Below are positions 44,613 to 52,364 of a stretch of 64,000 bases of DNA, one piece after another. This DNA comes from Arctic95D-9 sp035967665 (GTDB taxonomy: Bacteria; Verrucomicrobiota; Verrucomicrobiia; Verrucomicrobiales; DEV007): assembly GCA_035967665.1 (NCBI GenBank), contig JAYWLB010000066.1, forward strand, positions 1-64,000, in the 5' to 3' direction. Numbering within the stretch: position 1 is the stretch's first letter; every line of letters begins with the position of its first letter. The notes under the pieces are model-generated. The model saw nothing but the letters and a program-made list of their open reading frames with translations. It made no database searches and had not been told where the DNA came from. A program made the translations under genes and the position numbers.

Positions 44613-46907
44613 TTAACTCCTGGTCTTGTCGAGACCCAGTAACCTGATCGATTCCTCCAGCATCCAATTGGGATAGATGAAAGGTTCGAAGCTGATATTC
44701 TGCCAGCGAATGCGCTGGCTGGTATCGATGAGAAAGGTTCCGTGAAGTGGGGTTTTCTCAAAATCGTCGTAGGCCCGGTAATCCTTGAATGTATGTAGGC
44801 TTTCATCCGAGTAGAGCGGGAAGGGAAACGGGTTTTTCCCTTCGTCGGCACTCTGGAAGGTCTTTTCCAGTCCGGCGACAGAATCAGTGCTGATCGCGAC
44901 GATGTCGATTCCTGCCTCTTTGTATTTCTCATAGACGGGTGCGAATGCATTGAGTTGCTCCATGCAATGGGTGCAGCCCCGCCCGAGGTAGAAGATGAGG
45001 AGGACCGGACGCGAGGTCAGGGATTCGAGTGAGGAATTGACGTGGTCCGCATTGGTGAGACGGAAAGGCGGTGCTTTCGGCGGGCTCCAGCGGAAGGGCC
45101 CAAGCGAATCGAGAGGAGGGCGGGCCCCGAGATCGGTCGCGGCAGCGGGATGCTTCTGCCAGGGCAGCGCGATTCCCAGATCCGTCGCGATGGGGGTGAG
45201 TGAACTGAAAAGAGGTATTTCGCTATCGGCTCCGTGAGCGACGGTGCGAAGCATTTCAAAGGCGGCTTTGGCTTTCTCCTTCTCTCCCGCTTTATGCAGG
45301 ATTTTCACCTGAGCAATGAGGGGGAGGACTTCATTTTTCGCGCTGTTGACGGCCTCTCCGGCAAGTTTGATGGCCTTCTCATTGTCGCCGGCGCGCTGCC
45401 AGAGCGTCGCGTGGCGGTGCTTTGCGACTTTCTTTAGTTCCGCGAGATTCTCTTTGGCCAGTGTCGTGTCAGGTTTTTCTGCAGTCAGCGCTGAATAAAT
45501 AGTGAGTTCCCGCTGGATGTCTTCGAGTGTCTCGATATTGCTTTTGAAGGGTTTTTCAGCGGCCGTTTTCGCCTCAGTAATGCCTTTCTCGTCTTTCTTG
45601 CTGTCTTTCGCCTTCGTTTCCGCCTTTGCAACGGCTTCGTCGCGCTCCTTCTTCTTCAGGGCGAGGCGCTCATTGATTGCCTGCAGGTGTTTCGTTCCAC
45701 CCGCGAGGTCGCCGGTTTCAAATTTGGCGACTCCAAGGAATCGATCGTGATCGTTCGCGGTAATGGATTTGCCGTCCGGCTTGAGAGTGCCTTTCCCGGC
45801 TTCAAAAATGTAATCTTCCCATTGTTCAAAACGGATGTAGGTGTCGCGAAGTCGTTGCCGACCGTAACTCCAGCTGCTGCCATCGGGATTGTAGGTGGAC
45901 TCATCCTCCTTCTTTTTGAATTTGGCGAGACGGGGAAGCGAAATCATGTTGGCCGCGAGCTCGACGGATTGATCATATTTGCCGAGTGAGTTCAGATTGC
46001 GGATCAACCATTCGTTGTTGTGGGCAAAGTTGTGAATGCGATCGGGGATGATCTGGTAGCGAATCATGTGAGCATGGTCGACGCGGGCGGAGGCTTCCTG
46101 TTGCCATGCGGCATCGTCGTAGCGTTTCAGTTTCGAATAGATATGACCGGGCATGTGCCACATGTGGGCAATCCCGGGGGCGGCCGGACCACAGTTGGCG
46201 GCGGCGGTGAGGGCTTTTGCCGCGTCTTCTTTGTCCCAAAGGTGAATCTGATAATGATTCGCGGGATGGTTGGGTGCTTTAGTCAGGATTTTCTCCGCGA
46301 GCAGATTCACAGCGTAGTGACTCGGGATCGTGAGGCCCTTTCCGTTGTTGTAGTAAATTTGCTTCAAGAGAAATGCCTCAGCTTCGATTTCATCGGGGTA
46401 GGCCGTGGCGATTTTTTCAAGGGAGCGCACGAATTCGCGAAGGCGCTTTTTGAGATCCAGTTTGTTGTCTTTGTAGTAAGCGGCGAGACCGTCGATCCAG
46501 AGTTTCTCAAAATCGTTGCAGTGCTCTTTCCGCTCGACGGCTTCATTGATGAATTCTTTGCCGCGGCTGTCGTTTTTGAAATTGGCCATCGCCATTCCCC
46601 AGTAGGCCATCGCGCAATCGGGATCAAGCGCGGCGGCCTGACGGAAGCTTCGTTCGGCTTCGAAGTCCCAGAATCCGTGAAGTTGCCCCAGGCCCTGATT
46701 GAAAAATGTCTGTGCTTCGGGCGATTGGGTCGAGACCTTCAGGGTGACTTCCCCGGTGCCCGGAATGAGAACAGCGGATTGCCTGGGGCCTTCGTTGAAG
46801 ACTTCACCATGGCTGGAATGGCCCGGTGCCGTTTCCGCAGATTCGCTTTCAGCTGAGAAAGCAAGAGGCGTGAGAAATACGAGGAGGAGAGTCGCAAAGT
46901 GTTTCAT
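44613..46907 (-). CDS. TPR protein with C-terminal redoxin (AhpC/TSA) domain
   Basis: This is about 764 residues from the ATG at 46907, where a clean signal peptide begins (MKHFATLLLVFLTPLAFSA); an upstream in-frame start at 47138 would add a basic, non-signal segment and overlap the DUF1080 gene. Residues ~60-470 contain TPR-like units (FFNQGLGQLHGFWDFEAERSFRQAA, CAMAYWGMAMANFK, HMWHMPGHIYSKLKRYDDAAW). A helical charged region follows around 330-400. The C-terminus (~610-764) is a peroxiredoxin/thioredoxin-like domain with the pair CTHC in FYLGRGCTHCMEQ. Predicted periplasmic redox enzyme or scaffold; substrate unknown. The upstream DUF1080 gene overlaps nothing but is 21 bp away. Confidence 0.8.
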   Translation of the reverse strand: MKHFATLLLVFLTPLAFSAESESAETAPGHSSHGEVFNEGPRQSAVLIPGTGEVTLKVSTQSPEAQTFFNQGLGQLHGFWDFEAERSFRQAAALDPDCAMAYWGMAMANFKNDSRGKEFINEAVERKEHCNDFEKLWIDGLAAYYKDNKLDLKKRLREFVRSLEKIATAYPDEIEAEAFLLKQIYYNNGKGLTIPSHYAVNLLAEKILTKAPNHPANHYQIHLWDKEDAAKALTAAANCGPAAPGIAHMWHMPGHIYSKLKRYDDAAWQQEASARVDHAHMIRYQIIPDRIHNFAHNNEWLIRNLNSLGKYDQSVELAANMISLPRLAKFKKKEDESTYNPDGSSWSYGRQRLRDTYIRFEQWEDYIFEAGKGTLKPDGKSITANDHDRFLGVAKFETGDLAGGTKHLQAINERLALKKKERDEAVAKAETKAKDSKKDEKGITEAKTAAEKPFKSNIETLEDIQRELTIYSALTAEKPDTTLAKENLAELKKVAKHRHATLWQRAGDNEKAIKLAGEAVNSAKNEVLPLIAQVKILHKAGEKEKAKAAFEMLRTVAHGADSEIPLFSSLTPIATDLGIALPWQKHPAAATDLGARPPLDSLGPFRWSPPKAPPFRLTNADHVNSSLESLTSRPVLLIFYLGRGCTHCMEQLNAFAPVYEKYKEAGIDIVAISTDSVAGLEKTFQSADEGKNPFPFPLYSDESLHTFKDYRAYDDFEKTPLHGTFLIDTSQRIRWQNISFEPFIYPNWMLEESIRLLGLDKTRS

Positions 46908-46927
46908 GGAGGGATGGAAAGCGGATC

Positions 46928-47671
46928 CTATTTGAGTTCCTTGATGAAGATATTTCGAAACTGAACAAGGCTCGAAGCAGGGGAAAAGGTGCCGTCCGGC
47001 TTTTTGCCGCCGTGGTGCTGCAGGGCGATTTTTCCCGTCTGCGGAATTTCGGGGATGAGAGCGTTCTCGATTACGGTATGGCCATTGAGGACGACGGTGA
47101 GCCGGTCGCCCTTCATCGTGATGTGAAAGGTGTTCCATTCTCCAATGGGATTATCGGCCTTGAGCTTCGGAGTCACTCCGGCACGGACTTCCGGATCGGT
47201 TGCTGGGTTGTTTCGAATTCCATACATTTCGCCGGATCCGATAGGCCAGCACCAGATATTGAGTTGATACTTCGAAGCGCCCCGAAGATAAATTCCGGAA
47301 TCCGCGTTGGGCATCGGGTGAGTGATCTTTTTCCCGTCGGCGTCGAGCACGTAGCTTCCGTCGGGAAGGACGTAGGGGACATCGTAAAACCCGGTTGTTC
47401 TCTTGAGTCTCCAATCGATTTTGAGCTCAAAGTCTCCGTATTCTGCCGCCGTCCAGAGGTTCTTGTCTCCCTTTGCTTCGGACTGGGAGTCGTAGTCGAT
47501 CACTCCATCAATCACTTTCCAGTGATCATTGTCGCCTTCCGGAATGATCCAGCCGGTGAGATCGTTTCCGTTGAAAAGGGATTCAAAGCCTTCAGGCGCT
47601 TCGTCGGGAGCGGCATGGGAAAGTGCAGGTTGAAGCAACGCGAAAAGGGCGAAAGTAAGTAACGATCTCAT
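46928..47671 (-). CDS. DUF1080 (3-keto-disaccharide hydrolase family) secreted protein
   Basis: This 247-residue protein has a signal peptide (MRSLLTFALFALLQPALSHA) and one DUF1080 jelly-roll domain (SLFNGNDLTGWIIP, HWKVIDGVIDYDSQ, then NADSGIYLRG and NPIGEWNTFHITMKGD). It shares the GIYLRG and WNTFHI blocks with other DUF1080 enzymes but lacks the lysine-rich tail of the copy at 11682. It precedes the TPR-redoxin gene on the same strand by 21 bp, so the two probably form an operon acting on surface glycans or glycosides with a redox step. That pairing is inferred. Confidence 0.87.
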   Translation of the reverse strand: MRSLLTFALFALLQPALSHAAPDEAPEGFESLFNGNDLTGWIIPEGDNDHWKVIDGVIDYDSQSEAKGDKNLWTAAEYGDFELKIDWRLKRTTGFYDVPYVLPDGSYVLDADGKKITHPMPNADSGIYLRGASKYQLNIWCWPIGSGEMYGIRNNPATDPEVRAGVTPKLKADNPIGEWNTFHITMKGDRLTVVLNGHTVIENALIPEIPQTGKIALQHHGGKKPDGTFSPASSLVQFRNIFIKELK

Positions 47672-47824
47672 TTACTGTATTCTGTATCAGAATCGTCGTG
47701 GAAAGGCGCACAGTTTTTCAGGCATCTATTCGCCATGCGCGGCAACTTACTTTCTCTAATACAAAGCGCGTTCCGCCGGAACTGACCGCGATGCGGAGTG
47801 GCATTTATCGTATTTGCATGTGTT

Positions 47825-47859
47825 TCAACAGGGTTGGATAAGTGAGCGAACCCTGTTGA
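47825..47859. repeat. Palindromic repeat, copy C (AACAGGGTT family)
   Basis: TCAACAGGGTT (47825-47835) pairs exactly with AACCCTGTTGA (47849-47859) over a 13-nt loop. It lies in the ~290-bp gap between the divergent DUF1080 and kinase genes; the rest of that gap shows no gene. The sequence after the stem (GTCG) resembles that after copy A (ATCG). Confidence 0.75.
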
Positions 47860-47963
47860 GTCGTGCGAATCGAAAGCCCTGAAATCGGGGAGTCCGGCAA
47901 AAAGGCGTAATTCCACTACAATTGCGCTTGCGGGAGCTGTGAAACAGACGGATTGCATTCTTT

Positions 47964-49187
47964 ATGAGTGATGCCGATGCCCTGGACATAGAGAGCACAG
48001 ATCTGACGGACGTTGAGATCAAAGATGCTCAGGTGATTTTCAGTGCCGTCTGGAAAGACCTCGAAGCGGAGTTCGGTATCGAAATGCTTCGCTTTCCAAA
48101 AGAGATTATTCTCCTCGGCGGGGCTCCGGGGGCCGGAAAAGGGACGAACACAGAGTTTATCATGAAGGCCCGCGGATTCACCTGTCCGCCCATCGTGGTG
48201 AGCTCGCTGCTCGACAGTCCCGAGGCAAAGGCGCTGAAGGATAACGGCATGCTCGTCGGAGATCGCGAGGTCATGGGGATTTTGCTTCGGACAATGCTGG
48301 GCGAAGAATTTCACGACGGAGCGGTCCTCGATGGATTCCCCCGCACGAAGGTTCAGGTGGAGTGCATGAAGTTGCTTGTCGATGAAATCGGCAAGCTTCA
48401 TCGCAAGTATGCTGAGACTGAGCTCGCGCGCTATTTCCGCCAGCCCACGATTCACGTTATGGTTTTGTTCGTAGATGAAAAGACGAGCGTGGAGCGTCAA
48501 CTTTATCGCGGGCGCCAGATCGCGAAGCACAATGCCGAGGTCGAAGCGACCGGTGTGGGTGAGCTGGAGGAACTGCGGGCTACTGACCTCGATATTGAGG
48601 CGGCAAAACACCGTTACCGTATTTTTAAAGAGAGCACCTGGGATGCGCTCCAGTCACTTCGCGAGGTGTTTTTCTATCACCTCATCAATGCGCAGGGTTC
48701 TTTCGAGGAGGTCGAGCAGAATATCTTTAACGAGCTTCAGTATCAGAGTTCGCTCGAACTGGAGCAGGAAACCTTTGAGATTATTCGCGGGATTCCTCTG
48801 GCTGATGAAATCGTCGTTCATGCCCGCCAGGATTTAGTGAAGCGTCTCGACACTTATGCGAGAGAGCACCGGACTTTGTTCATCAAAGTCGTTGAGCTGA
48901 TCAACGCCAAGTTCATTCCTATTATCGAACGCCACGCTATTTCAGGTCGTGCCGTGATTAACAACGAGGACGAGATTCTCGCTGATCCGCTTGCACTCGC
49001 AATGCTGATTGATGTCTTTTCCGACCGCGGGTATCACGCTGTGGTCGACAAGCAGCTCACACGTATTCCCGAGCGGGTCAACGTGAAGACCGGGGAGATC
49101 GAATTTCGACCAAACACGACCTATCGCATTCGGGTCTACTTCGAAGGCTCTGAGATTCGACTCACGGGCCGCTTCAAAATGGTTTAG
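47964..49187 (+). CDS. Adenylate-kinase-like nucleoside monophosphate kinase with extra C-terminal domain
   Basis: This is a 407-residue protein. Residues ~45-250 are of the adenylate-kinase type, with P-loop GGAPGAGKGT (52-61), the NMP-lid segment VVSSLLDSPEAKALKDNGML and DGFPRTKVQ. Instead of stopping near 220 residues as canonical adenylate kinases do, it continues for ~150 residues (HARQDLVKRLDTYAREHRTLFIKVV, INNEDEILADPLALAMLIDVFSDRGYHAVVDK) with an alpha-helical and then beta-rich make-up (RFKMV end). This longer form appears in Verrucomicrobiota; the function of the extension is unknown. It is convergent with the VWA protein gene. Confidence 0.82.
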   Translation: MSDADALDIESTDLTDVEIKDAQVIFSAVWKDLEAEFGIEMLRFPKEIILLGGAPGAGKGTNTEFIMKARGFTCPPIVVSSLLDSPEAKALKDNGMLVGDREVMGILLRTMLGEEFHDGAVLDGFPRTKVQVECMKLLVDEIGKLHRKYAETELARYFRQPTIHVMVLFVDEKTSVERQLYRGRQIAKHNAEVEATGVGELEELRATDLDIEAAKHRYRIFKESTWDALQSLREVFFYHLINAQGSFEEVEQNIFNELQYQSSLELEQETFEIIRGIPLADEIVVHARQDLVKRLDTYAREHRTLFIKVVELINAKFIPIIERHAISGRAVINNEDEILADPLALAMLIDVFSDRGYHAVVDKQLTRIPERVNVKTGEIEFRPNTTYRIRVYFEGSEIRLTGRFKMV

Positions 49188-49196
49188 GAAGTTTTC

Positions 49197-49233
49197 AGTC
49201 TCAAGTGGCTCTGTTCATTGCGCACTTGAGACT
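49197..49233. terminator. Perfect inverted repeat between convergent genes
   Basis: AGTCTCAAGTG (49197-49207) and CACTTGAGACT (49223-49233) make an 11-bp perfect stem with a 15-nt loop, in the gap between the kinase gene (plus) and the VWA gene (minus). No long T run follows, so it may serve as a mRNA end or processing signal for both genes rather than a simple intrinsic terminator. Confidence 0.55.
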
Positions 49234-49259
49234 TCAACTGGATTCGACCTGGAATCTGC

Positions 49260-51674
49260 CTATTTGATTTCGATCTCAATCGCTTCGGTCTTCGTGAATT
49301 TCTGACGGGAATCACCGGAGCGCTGAAGGCTGGCGTAAAAGCCCTCCCATGGCTCAATATCGGCACGTCCGGCCCCACCATTGAGAAGAATCTTGTTACT
49401 CGTGGTCCGTGCTTTAAAGATACGCGGGCCAAACGACGGGCCTTTCACTTCCATTTCGCGGATGCCGCTTGGGAGGCGGCGAACGAGTTCGTTGAAGTGT
49501 CTCGTGTTCTCTCCCATCTCAAATCCTGTCTGAGACCAGTTTTTTGCAAAACGGTCGCGGAACTGACGCGGGAGGTTCATGATGACGACGTTCTCTTTAT
49601 TCGCTTCACGCACGTGGTCGAGCTTGAGGCCGTCCTGTGGGAAATCGAAACCGTAGTAACGATCTTCTCTTTCTCTCGCCAAAGCGGGGACGGAAAAGTA
49701 GATGTGGGCGGAGTCTCCGGTTCCATCTGTGGGAGGATCAGCAACGTAAGTAGCGTTCATGCCTTTTCTACCGAGATAGAGATGTACGTCAAATTTGAGC
49801 TCGTCTTCGAGAATCATCTTCCAGACGATTTCTTTTCCATCGAAGGAGGGTTCCTCGGCATTTCTGAGGAACTCACGACGACGGGTCCGGTAGCGGGGAT
49901 CCGGGTGGTCGGGGATCGTTTTCCAGCTGTGGTAGAAAAACTTGATCGGATTCTGAATATACTGGCCCTGATCATTTTTCAGATAGATGTAAACCCGGGC
50001 TTCAGGACCGTAGAATACAGCGTCGTATTCGGGTTCGGAAATGCGGTGGATTTCGACCAGTTTTTCACTTGGCTTGTCAGCATACCATTCGAGGCCAACC
50101 GCTTCCGGGCGTGGGGTCGCGAGCTTGATATCTAGATCGGCGAGGGTGGTGTCCTCCTCAGGCTTCTGCATGGTGAGAGAAGTGGGCTGCTCGTCGAGCT
50201 TTCCATTCATCAGAGAAACGAGTGAAGGCATTCTGCGACCGAGGGTGCGGTTCGCGATTTTCTTCGTCATGATATCGAGGAAATCGCTACCCGCCTCTGC
50301 CGGCTGCAGGTAGGTGCGGATTTTGCGACGGCCGAGCTTCTGGCCGATTTCGAGAGCGATATCTTCATCGACAAAGTCTTCGTAATCGGAGAACACATAA
50401 AGTGAGTCGATGCCCTGCTCCATGAGGAAATCAATCGCTGCATCGGTGCTGCTTTGTTCCCAGTGTCCGACAGAGAGGAACTGATTCGGACGCTCTTTAA
50501 AAGTCTCAATGAGACGGTCCACGTAGCGCTGAGGGGCTTTTCTCGGAAGATCGTGCCACAGGAACCAGTAAGGGGAGCGAACATTCCGGTTGGACTCGTC
50601 TTTGTAGTAGGGGATGACATCCTCCGGGACGATAAGGCGCACTTCACCGCTTTCTTTGCGATTGTCGTCGCGAATGAGCATGTTCCGCACGTAGACGATG
50701 GGGGCATCCTTGAAGTTCTTGTCCACTTCGCGAACCACGGCGGGAAGGAATTCTGCCATCGAGCCGGAAACGTCAAGAATCACACCGAGGACTTCGCCCT
50801 CCATCTCCTGACCGAACATCATCTTTGACTCGGTCGAGGTCGGCATCCCGAGGCTCATAGATGGGTTGAAGGCCACTCCGGTCTCAACCGCCATGTTGGA
50901 AACCTGCACGTCGACATTGGAAACGGAAAAGGAAGAAGTCGCGCTCACAGAAATGATGTCAGCAACGGCTGAGTTCACCGAGGTGGGTTCCACGGTGGGT
51001 TTGTCCATTTTCACATTTTCGATCACTTCCTCCTGCGTCGGAGGAGCGGAGGAGGCGACGATTTGCGGTGGGACGCGAGGTGGTGTTTTGGTAGCGACGA
51101 AGGTCAGCAGTGCGATGATCGCCACGTGAACCACCACGGTGATCAAAATGGAGTTCATCTTGTCCCGGCCGATCGTTTTCTCACGGATACGTCTTGCTTC
51201 CTCTTCCGCCGCATGGATTGCGTCCATTTCGGTGCTGGAAAAGCTCACCTGTGGGAGGGCGATGGGATCGTTTCCGTCTGCCGATCCTACGGCGATAACG
51301 GGAATCGCAGCAGCTCCGGAGTCAGTTGATAAATTTTCGTCAGCGTCGACATCGTCGGCGCTGAGTGCGACCGGCGTTGCCGCGACGGCAGCTTCGATGG
51401 TCTTCTGATACTCCAGAGCGGGCGCATACTCAGGGTCGATCTCCAGTGAGCCGGCGATGAGGCCGCGTGCCTGTTCGAGAGCGCCGACGGCGGCGTAGGC
51501 TTTTGCCGCATCCACCCAGGGCTGAGGTTCTCTCGGGATCGCCTCTCCTGCATTCACCACTTCAACAGCCGCGTCGTGCTGGCCTTCGGCAATGAGGGCT
51601 TCAACAAGTGCCTGGCGAAGTGACCAGCTTCCTGGATCTGCTTCTAGTAGGGGCCTGAGTTCGGTGGATGACAT
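49260..51674 (-). CDS. TPR / single-TM / VWA-domain protein
   Basis: This is an 804-residue protein of mixed make-up. Residues 1-110 form TPR-like helices (LRPLLEADPGSWSLRQALVEALIAEGQHDAAVEV, ARGLIAGSLEIDPEYAPALEY). An Asp/Ser/Ala-rich linker leads to one membrane helix near 178-202 (NSILITVVVHVAIIALLTFVAT). After a Pro/Val/Thr region, a VWA domain starts near 300 with a MIDAS motif DVSGSM. The C-terminal ~350 residues include LYVFSDYEDF (VWA core) and a beta-rich section. The layout (cytoplasmic TPR, membrane span, periplasmic VWA) resembles TolA/TonB-like envelope coupling proteins in general design. No recognised family covers the whole. Confidence 0.75.
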   Translation of the reverse strand: MSSTELRPLLEADPGSWSLRQALVEALIAEGQHDAAVEVVNAGEAIPREPQPWVDAAKAYAAVGALEQARGLIAGSLEIDPEYAPALEYQKTIEAAVAATPVALSADDVDADENLSTDSGAAAIPVIAVGSADGNDPIALPQVSFSSTEMDAIHAAEEEARRIREKTIGRDKMNSILITVVVHVAIIALLTFVATKTPPRVPPQIVASSAPPTQEEVIENVKMDKPTVEPTSVNSAVADIISVSATSSFSVSNVDVQVSNMAVETGVAFNPSMSLGMPTSTESKMMFGQEMEGEVLGVILDVSGSMAEFLPAVVREVDKNFKDAPIVYVRNMLIRDDNRKESGEVRLIVPEDVIPYYKDESNRNVRSPYWFLWHDLPRKAPQRYVDRLIETFKERPNQFLSVGHWEQSSTDAAIDFLMEQGIDSLYVFSDYEDFVDEDIALEIGQKLGRRKIRTYLQPAEAGSDFLDIMTKKIANRTLGRRMPSLVSLMNGKLDEQPTSLTMQKPEEDTTLADLDIKLATPRPEAVGLEWYADKPSEKLVEIHRISEPEYDAVFYGPEARVYIYLKNDQGQYIQNPIKFFYHSWKTIPDHPDPRYRTRRREFLRNAEEPSFDGKEIVWKMILEDELKFDVHLYLGRKGMNATYVADPPTDGTGDSAHIYFSVPALAREREDRYYGFDFPQDGLKLDHVREANKENVVIMNLPRQFRDRFAKNWSQTGFEMGENTRHFNELVRRLPSGIREMEVKGPSFGPRIFKARTTSNKILLNGGAGRADIEPWEGFYASLQRSGDSRQKFTKTEAIEIEIK

Positions 51675-51815
51675 AGTCGGTGGAAAGGTGAAATTCGAAT
51701 GTGAGACGGGATATCTATCAGTTTATTGATAAAAAGGGAACCATTTGTGACATTGTTTTTCAAAAAAAGACAAGCTGACTTCCCTATGCTGCCTTATCTG
51801 ATTCCGGCTGGAATT

Positions 51816-52139
51816 GAGCCGAAGGGCGGAATTGAATTGTCCTCCGCTGAGGCGGATGACCTGCGAGGTCTCGCAGTGCCTTCGCCGGTTCAACCTTTTT
51901 CAGTTTGCGTCTCCATTAATATGGAGCCGAAGGGCGGAATTGAATTGTCCTCCACTGAGGCGGACGACCTGCGAGGTCTCGCAGTGCCTTCGTCGGTTCA
52001 ACCTTTTTCAGTTTGCGTCTCCATTTACATGGAGCCGAAGGGCGGAATTGAATTGTCCTCCACTGAGGCGGACGACCTGCGAAGTGTCGCAGTGCCTTCG
52101 CCGGTTCAACTTTTTTCAGTTTGCGTCTCCATTTACATG
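51816..52139. repeat. Three tandem 108-bp repeats carrying copies of the tRNA-Thr 3' end
   Basis: Units begin at 51816, 51924 and 52032, each exactly 108 bp, and run directly into the tRNA gene, where the same start recurs at 52140. Each unit opens (plus strand) with about 22 nt complementary to the 3' end of tRNA-Thr including CCA. Copy 1 has one mismatch in the CCA region; copies 2 and 3 are exact. The units differ from each other at ~4-5 positions only. Each has an internal hairpin: CTGCGAG/CTCGCAG in copies 1 and 2, and CTGCGA/TCGCAG with a shifted loop in copy 3, so the stem is kept although bases changed. They are downstream of the tRNA in its direction of transcription. Confidence 0.93.
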
Positions 52140-52176
52140 GAGCCGAAGGGCGGAATTGAACCGCCGACCCACGCAT
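51916..52176 (-). other. Basic repetitive ORF on the tRNA strand, starting inside the tRNA
   Basis: On the tRNA strand an open frame of 86 codons starts at an ATG inside the tRNA's anticodon/variable region (52176) and runs through two repeat units. Because 108 is divisible by 3 it repeats the same Lys/Arg-rich peptide (WRRKLKKVEP, then ALRDLAGRPPQWRTIQ). It may be only a by-product of the repeat, but in E. coli tyrT a basic peptide (Tpr) is encoded within the tRNA-derived repeats, so it is recorded here. No ribosome site is visible within the structured tRNA. Confidence 0.2.
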
Positions 52177-52212
52177 TACGAATGCGTTGCTCTACCCCTG
52201 AGCTACTCCGGC
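52138..52212 (-). tRNA. tRNA-Thr (anticodon CGU)
   Basis: The 75-nt tRNA reads GCCGGAG at its 5' end (acceptor, paired with CTTCGGC with one G-T). A D arm (GCTC-AGGGGTA-GAGC) follows, then the anticodon arm ACGCA-TTCGTAA-TGCGT with anticodon CGT, a 5-nt variable loop and the T arm GGCGG-TTCAATT-CCGCC. Position 73 is T, followed by an encoded CCA (complement of 52138-52141). It decodes ACG. The three downstream repeats copy its 3' end. Confidence 0.95.
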
Positions 52213-52246
52213 AAACTGCTCCGACGAAATGGTCGGCGCGGCGTGG

Positions 52247-52274
52247 AATCTAGTCGAGGGAACGTTTCTGTCAA
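52247..52274 (-). promoter_or_regulatory. sigma70-type promoter of the tRNA-Thr gene
   Basis: On the minus strand TTGACA (complement of 52269-52274) and TAGATT (complement of 52247-52252) lie 16 bp apart. Transcription would start near 52240, giving a ~28-nt leader before the mature tRNA 5' end at 52212. A consensus -35 box and close-to-consensus -10 box are consistent with strong, growth-linked expression. Confidence 0.7.
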
Positions 52275-52364
52275 TTGCTTCGATGACGGGCGAAACGCGA
52301 TTTTCGGGAAAACTTTTTAAAAGGGTGTCACGCGGGGCGTTTTCATGGCAATTTATTAGAGAAG

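Noticed and set aside
46908..47138. Upstream start for the TPR-redoxin protein
   Set aside because: It would add a basic, non-signal stretch and run into the DUF1080 gene; the ATG at 46907 gives a clean signal peptide.
51726..52253. Plus-strand open frame of 175 codons across the tandem repeats
   Set aside because: The 36-residue periodicity (EPKGGIELSS core) comes directly from the 108-bp repeat, and the frame crosses the tRNA in antisense. It is open by construction; no ribosome site or family supports it.
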